Source: Qipengyuania gaetbuli
GTDB lineage: Bacteria > Pseudomonadota > Alphaproteobacteria > Sphingomonadales > Sphingomonadaceae
DNA: 64,000 nucleotides
Assembly (NCBI RefSeq): GCF_009827315.1
Contig: NZ_WTYF01000004.1
Span: forward strand, 1,674,001-1,738,000
Reading direction: 5' to 3'
Both the position numbers and the translations under genes were made by a program. Positions 46,049 to 54,245 of the stretch are shown here, in pieces; positions within the stretch are counted from its first letter, which is position 1; each line of letters opens with the position of its first letter. The notes beneath the pieces are model-generated. The model saw only the letters and a program-made list of their open reading frames with translations. It ran no database searches and was not told the origin of the DNA.

Positions 46049-47386
46049 ATGGCAACCGCTGCAGTAGCCCGCCCCGAAGTGCGCTCGAGCCCCACAGCCT
46101 ACGAGGCGCTGAAAAAGCATTTCGAGGAACATCCCGAGGAACGCTTCGAGCATCCGCACAAGTGGGACGTGAGCCGCAGCGATATCTACGCCGAGAACAC
46201 CTGGCATCCGATCTTCCGCGAAATGCGCGCGGCAGGCCCGCTCCATTACATTCCCGAAAGCCCCTTCGGCCCCTATTGGGCCGTGGTCAGCCACAAGGCA
46301 ATCCAGCATATCGAGGCGCTGCCCGATGTCTTCTCGTCCAGCTGGGAGCATGGCGGGATCACGATCCTCAACCGGTTGACCGAGGAAGAGCTCGCCGAAG
46401 CCGGTGAAGACAGCCGCGAACTGCCGATGTTCATCGCCATGGACCGTCCGCAGCACACCGGCCAGCGCCGCACGGTCGCGCCGAAGTTCACTCCGAGCGG
46501 CATGGCCGAGATGGAAGGCGAGATCCGCCAGCGCACCGGTGAACTGCTCGATTCGCTCCCGCGCGGGGAAGTGTTCGACTGGGTCGACAAGGTCTCTATC
46601 GAGCTGACCACCGGCATGCTGGCCATCCTGTTCGGTTTCCCGTGGGAAGACCGCCGCCTGCTGACCTTCTGGTCCGACTGGTCGGGCGACACCGAGCTTG
46701 CCTCGGTCCGCGCGCTCGACAAGGTGCGCTGGGAAATCCTCAAGGAGATGGGCGCCTATTTCCAGACGCTGTGGGTGGAACGCACCCACGACAAGGAACC
46801 GGGCGACGATCTCATCTCGATGATGATCCACTCCGAGGCGATGAACCAGATGCGCCCCGAGGAATTCATGGGCAACCTCGTGCTGCTCATAGTGGGCGGC
46901 AACGACACCACGCGCAATTCCATGAGCGGGATCATCTACCAGCTCGACAAGAACCCCGACCAGCGCAAGCTGTTCGAACAGCAACCGGAACTCATTCCCA
47001 ATGCGGTGCAGGAAATCCTGCGCATGCAGACCCCGCTCGCCCATATGCGCCGGACCTGCACCGAAGATACCGAGGTCTTCGGCCAGACCATCAAGAAGGG
47101 CGACAAGGTCGTGCTGTGGTACCTGTCGGCAAACCGCGACGAGGAAGTGTTCGACAACCCGGACAAGCTCGACATCACGCGCGAGAATGCCCGCCGTCAC
47201 ATCGCCTTCGGTTACGGCATCCACCGCTGCGTCGGCGCCCGCCTCGCCGAGCTGCAGCTGCGCGTGCTGCTGGAAGAGCTGCACAAGCGCCGGATGCGTG
47301 TACACTTGGCAGGCGATATCGAACGCGTCCGCGCTAACTTCGTCCACGGCTTCCGCAAGCTCGAGGTCGAGATCACAGAGTTCTGA
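46049..47386 (+). CDS. cytochrome P450 of the CYP153 type (alkane/fatty-acid hydroxylase)
   Basis: 445 residues. The heme loop HIAFGYGIHRCVGARLAE has the axial Cys at 394; the I-helix reads GGNDTTRNSMSG. The stretch FDWVDKVSIELTTGMLAILF with FGFPWEDRRLL is typical of CYP153 enzymes, which hydroxylate medium-chain alkanes and fatty acids at the terminal carbon and need a ferredoxin and reductase. AAGGAGAGAG precedes ATG 46049. The perfect palindrome upstream suggests induction by substrate. Confidence 0.92.
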   Translation: MATAAVARPEVRSSPTAYEALKKHFEEHPEERFEHPHKWDVSRSDIYAENTWHPIFREMRAAGPLHYIPESPFGPYWAVVSHKAIQHIEALPDVFSSSWEHGGITILNRLTEEELAEAGEDSRELPMFIAMDRPQHTGQRRTVAPKFTPSGMAEMEGEIRQRTGELLDSLPRGEVFDWVDKVSIELTTGMLAILFGFPWEDRRLLTFWSDWSGDTELASVRALDKVRWEILKEMGAYFQTLWVERTHDKEPGDDLISMMIHSEAMNQMRPEEFMGNLVLLIVGGNDTTRNSMSGIIYQLDKNPDQRKLFEQQPELIPNAVQEILRMQTPLAHMRRTCTEDTEVFGQTIKKGDKVVLWYLSANRDEEVFDNPDKLDITRENARRHIAFGYGIHRCVGARLAELQLRVLLEELHKRRMRVHLAGDIERVRANFVHGFRKLEVEITEF

Positions 47387-47439
47387 TGGGCTTGCCGGCG
47401 GGTGAAACCTTTCGCCCGCCGGACACGTATCTAATGGGT

Positions 47440-47946
47440 ATGAACGCCCAAGACGAATTCCCGCTATCGCGCCGCAGCCTGATAGCCGGGCTCGCCCTTG
47501 GCGCGTCGCTGCCGATCCTTGCCGCCTGCGGTGCCTCGCCCGCGCAGGCCAAGAACTTCCCGGTTTCGCTGACCGAGGCGCAGTGGCGCGGCAAGCTGTC
47601 CAAGGGCGAGTTCTACGTGCTCCGCCAAGCAGGCACCGAACGTCCCTATTCCTCGCCGCTCAATGACGAGAAGCGCAGCGGGACCTTCGTGTGCGCAGGG
47701 TGCGGCAATGCGCTCTACAGTTCGAAGACCAAATTCGAGTCCGGCACCGGCTGGCCGAGTTTCTACGCCGCGATCGACCGCGGTGCAGTGGGGACCAGCA
47801 CCGACTACAAACTCGGATATCCGCGCACGGAAGTGCACTGTGCCGATTGCGGAGGCCACCTGGGGCATATCTTCAACGACGGCCCCCGCCCCACCGGCAA
47901 GCGCCATTGCATCAACGGGATTGCAATGGATTTCAGTCCGGCCTGA
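47440..47946 (+). CDS. msrB: peptide-methionine (R)-S-oxide reductase, Tat-exported lipoprotein-like
   Basis: 168 residues. The N-terminus has a twin-Arg motif (SRRSLIAGLALGASLP) and a lipobox LAAC, so it is probably periplasmic. The MsrB core shows the Zn pairs CAGCG and CADCG, the GTGWPSFY block and the catalytic Cys in KRHCINGIAMDF. It repairs oxidised Met residues. Start uncertain: ATG 47434 is in frame two codons earlier and neither has a clear ribosome-binding site. The stop overlaps the convergent GT-C gene. Confidence 0.9.
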   Translation: MNAQDEFPLSRRSLIAGLALGASLPILAACGASPAQAKNFPVSLTEAQWRGKLSKGEFYVLRQAGTERPYSSPLNDEKRSGTFVCAGCGNALYSSKTKFESGTGWPSFYAAIDRGAVGTSTDYKLGYPRTEVHCADCGGHLGHIFNDGPRPTGKRHCINGIAMDFSPA

Positions 47947-49723
47947 CGCGCCAGACGCGGATCGCACCCGCATCCTCCGAGGGAATTTTTTCCAACCAGC
48001 CTGGCGCATCGTCCGCAAGCAACCTTGCCATCAGGCTTTGCGAACCCCCGTAGTCTGCGAGATTGCGCGCCTCGGCGACCTCGGGGCAGATGGCGAGGTA
48101 GTCTGCGCCGCGGCGCTCAACGATTGCGCGCGCTTCGTCCGGCGAAGCGGTGAAAGCCTGCAGCACATCGCGCATCGCGGCATCGGCCCGGTGATGCCCT
48201 GTCGCGACGACCTTGTGCGGTGTGTTGAGCAGGAAGAACGGGCCGATATCGAACTGGGCGAAAACCACGCCCGGCTCCAGCCTGGCGAGATCGGTTTGCC
48301 GGACCGAAAGGCCGCAAGCCGATGAACGGATCGGGGCCGTCGCCACCTGCTCGCGCGTCGGTGCACTATCGCGCAACAAGGGCGCAAGGATGTTCACAGG
48401 CGCCGAGGGCATGAGGACGAGGTATATTCCGACGGCCGCGCCCAGGCTCGGCAAGGGCCCGCCCGAGCGCCGAAGTCGTGCGAGCATCGAGGCGGCAAGC
48501 CAGCCGAGCGGGACGCAGCCGACCACGCCGACGTAGTAGAACGAGCGGTGGGTCATCATGGCAGCCAGCAGGGCGACCAGCAGGACGAGCGTATATTCGA
48601 TCCACCATTGCCGCAGCCAGTCACGGCTCCGCAGCACGAGAGCGACCGTCGCGCCGAGGGCGAGCAGCATGTGAAGCGACTTGCCGACAATGATATGCGC
48701 ATCCTGCTGCCAGATCGGCGTGCCTTCGCGCACATTGGCGTACCACAACTCGCGCACCAGCGGATCGAGCGAGCCGAAGGGCGAGGCGATGCACTGCGGT
48801 GCCGCCAGTGCCATCGCGCCCGCGGCGAGCGCGCCGACAGCTGCGAAGAGCAGCACGAACAACGGCAGGGTTACGCGCTGCATGCGCCCGAGCACGCTCG
48901 TGCCCAGCGCGGCGACTGCGAAGAAGCCGATGTGCGGCAGCGTGATCGCATCGCAATAGGCGGGGCCGGTCAGGGCGCCTGCACCCTTGGTGAGCGCGAA
49001 AATTGCGATCAGGGTTACCGCGAGCGACTGCATGTAACAGACCAGCCAGACGCGCTGGCGGTAATCCACCGCCCAGCGCAGGAAGAGCACCAGCCCGAAG
49101 GCCGCCGTCATCGGAAGGATCTCGAGCGAAATGCTCGCGCCTATTGCCATGGCAAGGCCCGCGACCGTGCCCCCGCGAATCGGTTCGCGCCACGAAATCG
49201 CCCACAGCGCGACCGCCACCGCGGCGATCTGCCAGGCATGGTGATCGATGCGCAGCGGCTGCATCTCGACCAGCAGGAGCGGCCAAAGGAGCAGCGCGAA
49301 GCAGGCCATGATCGCGGTAGTCCGGTCGAACAACCGCCAGGCCAGGCGGCCCACCACCTGCATGATGACGAGCAATATGCCGAGCGGCACGATGACGAGG
49401 GCAGCAAGTTCGGCCCTCGCCGAACCGAGCAGGGGTTCGAGTGCGAGCATGACCAGCGCCAGCGGAACATCGACCAGCCGCGACCAGTGCATCGCGACTC
49501 CCTCGGGCGGCGCGATCCGGTATTGCGTCACGTCCCACCAGGATTGCCCTGCCAGCAGGTCGCGGACCTGGAGCAGGCGGATCACGTCGTCTGCGTCGGC
49601 AAAGCGCAGCTGCTCGAGATAGGAGCGGGCCATGAAGGCCAGCACGATGCTCGCTGCCAGCCACAGCACGAATACCGCCACACTCGGGCGGCGATCGTGG
49701 CGAAGGCGGCGGTCGCTGGTCAC
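47933..49723 (-). CDS. multi-pass membrane protein, GT-C-like
   Basis: 596 residues with roughly twelve hydrophobic helices in the first 440 residues and a soluble periplasmic-type C-terminal part. An acidic motif FADADDVIRLLQVRDL follows the first helix and a DVTQYRIAPPEGV block comes next, as in GT-C glycosyltransferases of the oligosaccharyltransferase type, in which an early loop Asp pair is catalytic. Donor and acceptor are unknown. GTG start overlaps the gtrA-like gene's stop (GTGA). Last gene of the minus-strand glycan run. Confidence 0.7.
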   Translation of the reverse strand: MTSDRRLRHDRRPSVAVFVLWLAASIVLAFMARSYLEQLRFADADDVIRLLQVRDLLAGQSWWDVTQYRIAPPEGVAMHWSRLVDVPLALVMLALEPLLGSARAELAALVIVPLGILLVIMQVVGRLAWRLFDRTTAIMACFALLLWPLLLVEMQPLRIDHHAWQIAAVAVALWAISWREPIRGGTVAGLAMAIGASISLEILPMTAAFGLVLFLRWAVDYRQRVWLVCYMQSLAVTLIAIFALTKGAGALTGPAYCDAITLPHIGFFAVAALGTSVLGRMQRVTLPLFVLLFAAVGALAAGAMALAAPQCIASPFGSLDPLVRELWYANVREGTPIWQQDAHIIVGKSLHMLLALGATVALVLRSRDWLRQWWIEYTLVLLVALLAAMMTHRSFYYVGVVGCVPLGWLAASMLARLRRSGGPLPSLGAAVGIYLVLMPSAPVNILAPLLRDSAPTREQVATAPIRSSACGLSVRQTDLARLEPGVVFAQFDIGPFFLLNTPHKVVATGHHRADAAMRDVLQAFTASPDEARAIVERRGADYLAICPEVAEARNLADYGGSQSLMARLLADDAPGWLEKIPSEDAGAIRVWRVRPD

Positions 49724-50136
49724 GGCGCCGTCTGCGGTCCGAAGACCACGACCTTGCGCAGCAAATAGGTCGCAACGAAGCTCGTGCCGACCGCGACGAT
49801 CTTGGCGAGGCGGGGATCGATGCCGGCGTGCTCGCCGACCGCGACGATCAGCGTCGTGAGCGCAAGGCCGACAAGGGCAGAACCGATGAAGAGCAGTTTC
49901 TGGCGGCCGCGCCCGGCGCCTTTCGCCAGCACACCGTCATGGAAGACCGTTCGGCTCGACAGCAGCCAGTGCACGATAATACCCGCGCAATAGCCCAGCG
50001 CAGCGGCCGGGGTGGCAGCCAGCCCGGCGGCCAGCAGGAGCAGGAACGAGCCCATGTCGACCGCAAGCGCCCCCACGCTCGCCAGCAGGTAGCGAACAAG
50101 GCGCACGTCGCGCAGGCGGATAAAAGATCGGATCAA
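49720..50136 (-). CDS. GtrA family membrane protein
   Basis: 138 residues with four transmembrane helices typical of GtrA (YLLASVGALAVDMGSFLLLL first, SRTVFHDG loop in the middle). GtrA proteins are thought to flip or support undecaprenyl-linked sugars, for example in O-antigen glucosylation and arabinogalactan synthesis. It overlaps the GT-C-like gene downstream by four bases. Confidence 0.88.
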   Translation of the reverse strand: MIRSFIRLRDVRLVRYLLASVGALAVDMGSFLLLLAAGLAATPAAALGYCAGIIVHWLLSSRTVFHDGVLAKGAGRGRQKLLFIGSALVGLALTTLIVAVGEHAGIDPRLAKIVAVGTSFVATYLLRKVVVFGPQTAP

Positions 50137-50250
50137 GTGCCCCCCGTGGATCGCTCGCGGACAAGACCGCGCGATTGAAGGGCAAGTCTTGCGCGATTAT
50201 GGTTAACAAACCGCAAAACGGGTCGCTGACTTGTGCTGCACCGCGCCCGG

Positions 50251-50658
50251 TTACCGCGCCCTGAAAACCCAGGTCAGGCGGATCAGGAAGACGCAGGCGA
50301 AGCTCAGGGCCATCGCCAGCAGCTTGCCGATGCGCGGATCGGCACCGCCGTGCTCGAATGCTCCGACCACGCCCGCTGTCACGGCAAGGCCTGCCAGCGC
50401 CGAAAGCGCGAACAGCGCCTGCTGCCCGCCGCGCGCAAGGCCGGGTCCGGCCAGCCGGTCGGCAAAGGCGAAGCGGCTCGAGATGACCCAGTGGAGCACC
50501 ATGCCGAGGCAGTAGCTGGCGACCGACGATGCCACCGCCGGTGCACCTGCCGCCAGCAGCAGTAGGAACCCCGAAAGGTCGATGACCGTCCCGGCCGCAC
50601 TTGCCGCCATGTAGCGGGCAAGGCGCAGGCGCAGGAGCTTTTCGACTAGGGCACGCAT
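50251..50658 (-). CDS. GtrA family membrane protein, second copy
   Basis: 135 residues, same four-helix layout as the neighbour at 49720 (ARYMAASAAGTVIDLSGFLL, SRFAFADR loop, FLIRLTWVFRAR end). The two are clear paralogues but not near-identical at the protein level. It starts 7 bp after the FAD oxidoreductase stop and lies 114 bp from its paralogue; nothing else is visible in that gap. Confidence 0.88.
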   Translation of the reverse strand: MRALVEKLLRLRLARYMAASAAGTVIDLSGFLLLLAAGAPAVASSVASYCLGMVLHWVISSRFAFADRLAGPGLARGGQQALFALSALAGLAVTAGVVGAFEHGGADPRIGKLLAMALSFACVFLIRLTWVFRAR

Positions 50659-50665
50659 CGGCAGG

Positions 50666-52225
50666 TCAGGCCGACTTGCGGAGCCTTTCGGGCACTTCGC
50701 GGACCGAAGCCAGCGCTGCGGCCTGGTCCTCGCTGACCGGGCGGCTGGGCAGCGAAACCTCGGCGCCTTCGTTGCCGGCCTCGTGGTATTCGGCGTCCTC
50801 GTTCACGCACCAGGTGTCGTAGAGACGTTCGCCCGCAATGATGTTCTCGACCGTAAGCATGGCGGTCATCATCGCATGGTCCTGGTTGTTGTAGCGGTGC
50901 ATGCCGTTGCGCCCCACTAGGTGGAGCGTGGGGTGCTTGGCTTCCAGTTCGCGGCGCATTGCATCGACATTGGCGGCATAATCCTCGTCATAGACCGGAT
51001 AGGCCTTTTCCTGGCGCACGACCGCGCCGCTCTTGACCTTGCGGCGATCGACGAGGCCGAGGATTTCCATTTCGTCGGTGGCCAGCGAGACGAGGGCGTC
51101 GTCGTCCATCGACCACAGGCCGTCGCCTTCGAAGCAGAAATATTCCAGGCCCACGCAGGCCATGTCGGGATCGGGGATCATTTCCGGCGACCAGCTGCGG
51201 AAGTTCTGCACGCGGCCGACCTTCACCTTGCTGTCGTGGATGTAGATCCAGTTGTCCGGGAACAGGTCCTCGCCTTCGACCATCAGGGCCACGGTGAGGA
51301 AGTCGCGATACTTTAGGCCGCTGGCCTGCACGGTGGTTTCTGGCAGCGGGTGGAGCCGGCGCGACAGTTCGCGCATCGGGGCCGAGCTGATCGCATGGCC
51401 AGCTTCGATGACGACGCTGCCTTCCGGGCCCTTGGCCTGGAGGCGCCAGCCGCCCTCGCCGTGGCTGGCAAGGCGTTCGAGCGCGTGCCCCATCAGCACC
51501 TGTCCGCGTCCGCTGGCCAGCACCTTGTCGCGTGCTGCATCCCACATCATGCCGGGGCCGAGGCGCGGATAGCGGAAGGTCTCGAGCAGGGTCTTGGTCG
51601 CCATGCCGTCGTTCGGCTTCTTGTTGAGGCCGAGGCTGCGCTTCAGGCCATCGGTCACCGCGCTCCATAGAGAAAGGCCCTTGATACGCTGCGCCGCCCA
51701 ATCCGCGCTCATTTCGTCGCAGGGCATGCCCCACACCTTCTCGGTGTAGGTCTTGAAGAAGATCGAATAGAGTTTCTGGCCGAACTGGTTGGTGGTCCAG
51801 TCCTCGAAGCTCTTCACTTCGGAAATCGGGAACAGCTTGTAGCGCAGGTAGCTCGCCATGCAGACGGTCGAGCGCAGGATGCCGAGGTTCCACAGCGCCT
51901 CGAAGGCGCGCAGCGGGTAGCTGTAGAACTTGCCCTCGTAATAGATGCGGCTCATGCGCGGGCGCTGGATGAAATCGTCGGGCAGGATCTCGTTCCACAG
52001 GTCCACGACCTGCTGGCTCTTCGAAAAGAAGCGGTGTCCGCCGATATCGAAGCGATAGCCTTCGTGTTCCACCGTGCGGCTGATCCCGCCGACATAGGTC
52101 GGGTCTTTTTCGATCACGGCCACGGTCTTGCCCCGCTTGGTCAGCAGGTATGCGGCGGTGAGGCCTGCGGGCCCGGCACCGATAATCGCGACATCGACCT
52201 TAAGCGATGGATTGTTCTTAGTCAT
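50666..52225 (-). CDS. NAD(P)/FAD-dependent oxidoreductase, UDP-galactopyranose mutase-like
   Basis: 519 residues. The FAD site [15 protein letters not shown] is at about residues 14-28, then [13 protein letters not shown] and [15 protein letters not shown], the pattern of the amine-oxidase/UGM superfamily (COG1232). The later [22 protein letters not shown] block ([19 protein letters not shown]) supports flavin binding. Family members of this length are common in polysaccharide loci. Substrate unknown; two GtrA genes and a GT-C-like gene follow. Confidence 0.85.
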   Translation of the reverse strand: MTKNNPSLKVDVAIIGAGPAGLTAAYLLTKRGKTVAVIEKDPTYVGGISRTVEHEGYRFDIGGHRFFSKSQQVVDLWNEILPDDFIQRPRMSRIYYEGKFYSYPLRAFEALWNLGILRSTVCMASYLRYKLFPISEVKSFEDWTTNQFGQKLYSIFFKTYTEKVWGMPCDEMSADWAAQRIKGLSLWSAVTDGLKRSLGLNKKPNDGMATKTLLETFRYPRLGPGMMWDAARDKVLASGRGQVLMGHALERLASHGEGGWRLQAKGPEGSVVIEAGHAISSAPMRELSRRLHPLPETTVQASGLKYRDFLTVALMVEGEDLFPDNWIYIHDSKVKVGRVQNFRSWSPEMIPDPDMACVGLEYFCFEGDGLWSMDDDALVSLATDEMEILGLVDRRKVKSGAVVRQEKAYPVYDEDYAANVDAMRRELEAKHPTLHLVGRNGMHRYNNQDHAMMTAMLTVENIIAGERLYDTWCVNEDAEYHEAGNEGAEVSLPSRPVSEDQAAALASVREVPERLRKSA

Positions 52226-52315
52226 TCAAGCCCCCGGCAATCTGTTCGCCAGAGATGAATGAAAAGGGTTAGCGGAAGGTTAAAGCGCCGCCCCCGTCGT
52301 CTGGAAGCTTGGCCC

Positions 52316-52945
52316 CTACCCGCGATCGAGCATCATCGGGCACTGCACGGCCGCCGCCATGATGGCGAATTCGCGCAGCGAGAAGGTGTTCTCGAAGACG
52401 AGGCCGTAATTACAGTCGCGGCGCCAGCGCACCTTGGCGCGGGTGTCGTTGAAACCCTCGCCCTCGACTTTGAGGATCTGGTCGATCGCGAACACGGCGT
52501 CGCATTCGACGCGCGCGCCCTGCTGCGAGATGTTGAGCGTCACCGCTTCGGCCGACTGGGTCAGCGAGGACAGCTTGAGCGGAATGGCGATGTTGAGCCT
52601 CAATTGGCGCTTGGGGTAATTCCACGTCTCGTGGACCAGTCGTTCCACCACGACTGGCGTCTTGAAGCGGTAGCTGCCCTCGGTCCCGTTAGCGCGCACC
52701 TGCACGATTTCGTAGCTTTCGCCGTTCTGCAACTCGAGCGCCAGCGTGGGGTCGGTCGGCAGGGCATGGAAGGCGCGGATCGAGATGCCGGTCGACGACA
52801 CGTCGCGCACGACGCAGAGGAATTCTCCCTGTCCGCAGACGAGCTTGGCCGACCGGATCAGCGAGGTGTAGCGCGGCGCCCCGCGCTGTTCGCTGTCGAC
52901 ATAAGTCAGGTTGTTGTCGCTGCCGATGGCGGCCGAATAGTCCAT
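52316..52945 (-). CDS. tandem PilZ domain protein
   Basis: 209 residues with two PilZ units. The first has RGAPR (residues 21-25) and DVSSTGISI, matching RxxxR and D/NxSxxG of c-di-GMP receptors. The second, from about residue 120, has KRQLR and NISQQGARV, with the first Arg replaced by Lys. It should bind c-di-GMP and change an output; none is fused. ATG 52945 is used because GGGAG lies upstream; the frame continues to a TTG at 52963. Confidence 0.85.
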   Translation of the reverse strand: MDYSAAIGSDNNLTYVDSEQRGAPRYTSLIRSAKLVCGQGEFLCVVRDVSSTGISIRAFHALPTDPTLALELQNGESYEIVQVRANGTEGSYRFKTPVVVERLVHETWNYPKRQLRLNIAIPLKLSSLTQSAEAVTLNISQQGARVECDAVFAIDQILKVEGEGFNDTRAKVRWRRDCNYGLVFENTFSLREFAIMAAAVQCPMMLDRG

Positions 52946-53104
52946 GCGTTTCAAAACTCCCAAGAACCCGGCATTCCCCGTGCCGGTAAATGTCTTGGCC
53001 TTGCGCCCCTTTGAACGGCCCTATTAGCCGCCTAGGTATTAACACCGCGATAAAGGGCATTGCCTCTCAGGCAACGCCGCGCTGCACAGACGTTCGGGAG
53101 TTGA

Positions 53105-53189
53105 TGGTGCGGGTGGTGGGACTCGAACCCACACGTCCAGAGGACAGGGGATTTTAAGTCCCCGGCGTCTACCATTCCGCCACACCCGC
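53105..53189 (-). tRNA. tRNA-Leu (UAA), CCA encoded
   Basis: On the minus strand the gene starts GCGGGTG and ends CACCCGC-A-CCA, giving a perfect 7-bp acceptor stem. The anticodon loop CTTAAAA between GGGGA and TCCCC carries anticodon TAA. The T-loop GTTCGAGTC is intact and the long variable arm (GTCCTCTGGAC region) is that of a class II tRNA, as expected for Leu. Confidence 0.95.
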
Positions 53190-53251
53190 GCAGCAGAAGG
53201 GCGTGCTAGAGGGATGCGGGCCGCGCCGCAATCGCCAAGCAGCGTGAGGGA

Positions 53252-53533
53252 CTATTGCTCGTTCAGGCGCTCGCGCATGTCCTTGCCCGGCTTGAAATAG
53301 GGCACGCGCTTGGCGGGCACCTCGACCGTTTCGCCGGTGCGCGGATTGCGGCCCTGGCGCGCCTGGCGCTCGCGGGTCGAGAAGGCTCCGAAACCGCGCA
53401 GTTCGATGCGGCCGCCTTCGGCAAGGCGCTGGGCCAGTTCCTCGAAGAAGATATCGACGACTTGCTCGACCTCTTCCGGTCGCAGGTCGGGATTTTCTTC
53501 CGCAAGAGCTGCGAGCAATTCGGATCGAATCAT
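53252..53533 (-). CDS. ihfB: integration host factor subunit beta
   Basis: 93 residues, HU/IHF family. The family block [20 protein letters not shown] and the beta-arm [20 protein letters not shown] are intact. The start [17 protein letters not shown] is typical of IHF beta rather than alpha or HU. It bends DNA at specific sites as a heterodimer with IhfA. Confidence 0.95.
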   Translation of the reverse strand: MIRSELLAALAEENPDLRPEEVEQVVDIFFEELAQRLAEGGRIELRGFGAFSTRERQARQGRNPRTGETVEVPAKRVPYFKPGKDMRERLNEQ

Positions 53534-53693
53534 GTTCAGGCTCCCTCGAGCGTGCGCGCGGCGGCGCTTTCCCCTGTTGTTTTATGCGACCCCTGCCACA
53601 CCAGACCCCCTGCGCAGCGGAAAAACCCTGCCAGAAGGACTCGAAGATGGCAATTGTTAATACCCGCCCGAGGGTTAGGACGGCATTTCGGGG

Positions 53694-54035
53694 TCAGGTG
53701 CGCTCGAGCAGCTCTTCCGGCGCAATGCCCAGCCGCTTCATCCGCCCGCGGATTTCCGGCCATTCCTGCTTGAGGAAGGTTTCGCGCTCCCGCTTGCGCA
53801 GCGTTTCGGCTGCGCCACGCGCGACATACATGCCGACGCCGCGCTGCACTTCGACGAGGCCGTCCGCCTGGAATTGCTGGTAGGCCTTGGCCACCGTCAG
53901 CGGATTGGCGCCCTGTTCGGCGGCCAGCGCGCGCACCGAGGGAAGCATCTCCTCCTCGCGGTAGCGGCCGTCGATGATGGCTGCGGCGATCATGTCGCGC
54001 AGCTTGAGATAGACGGGCTTGCTCTGGTTGCTCAT
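53694..54035 (-). CDS. GntR family transcriptional regulator (YtrA-like)
   Basis: 113 residues. A winged helix at the N-terminus (PVYLKLRDMIAAAIIDGRYR, LPSVRALAAEQGANPLTVAK) is followed by a short C-terminal helix rather than a ligand domain, the YtrA subfamily. These repress ABC or membrane transporter genes. ATG 54035 is chosen, as the upstream extension lacks homology. The gene is divergent from the POT transporter, its likely target or neighbour. Confidence 0.9.
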   Translation of the reverse strand: MSNQSKPVYLKLRDMIAAAIIDGRYREEEMLPSVRALAAEQGANPLTVAKAYQQFQADGLVEVQRGVGMYVARGAAETLRKRERETFLKQEWPEIRGRMKRLGIAPEELLERT

Positions 54036-54161
54036 GGCGGGTCCCCGATTGTCGTATAGTGCATCAGTGCCATAATACAGCGCGGCGCGCAAGGTTCCCG
54101 AAACGCGGTTTCATTCATGCAGGCGCAAGCTGGTCGCGTTTGTAACTAAGGCTTCACATAG

Positions 54162-54216
54162 CCGAAGATGCCGCTAGGGTGCGCGCATCTTCGGGGAGGA
54201 GGCCTGTCTGGCCTCC
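54162..54216 (+). promoter_or_regulatory. two tandem hairpins in the 5' leader of the POT transporter gene
   Basis: CCGAAGATGC (54162-54171) pairs perfectly with GCATCTTCGG (54185-54194), a 10-bp stem with a 13-nt loop. Three bases on, GGAGGCC-tgtct-GGCCTCC (54198-54216) forms a perfect 7-bp stem. They lie 30-84 bp before the start codon and no T-run follows. Not recognised as a known riboswitch. If transcription starts upstream, the mRNA leader is highly structured. Confidence 0.5.
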
Positions 54217-54245
54217 GCGTATACTTACGAGAGGGTTTGCCACAC

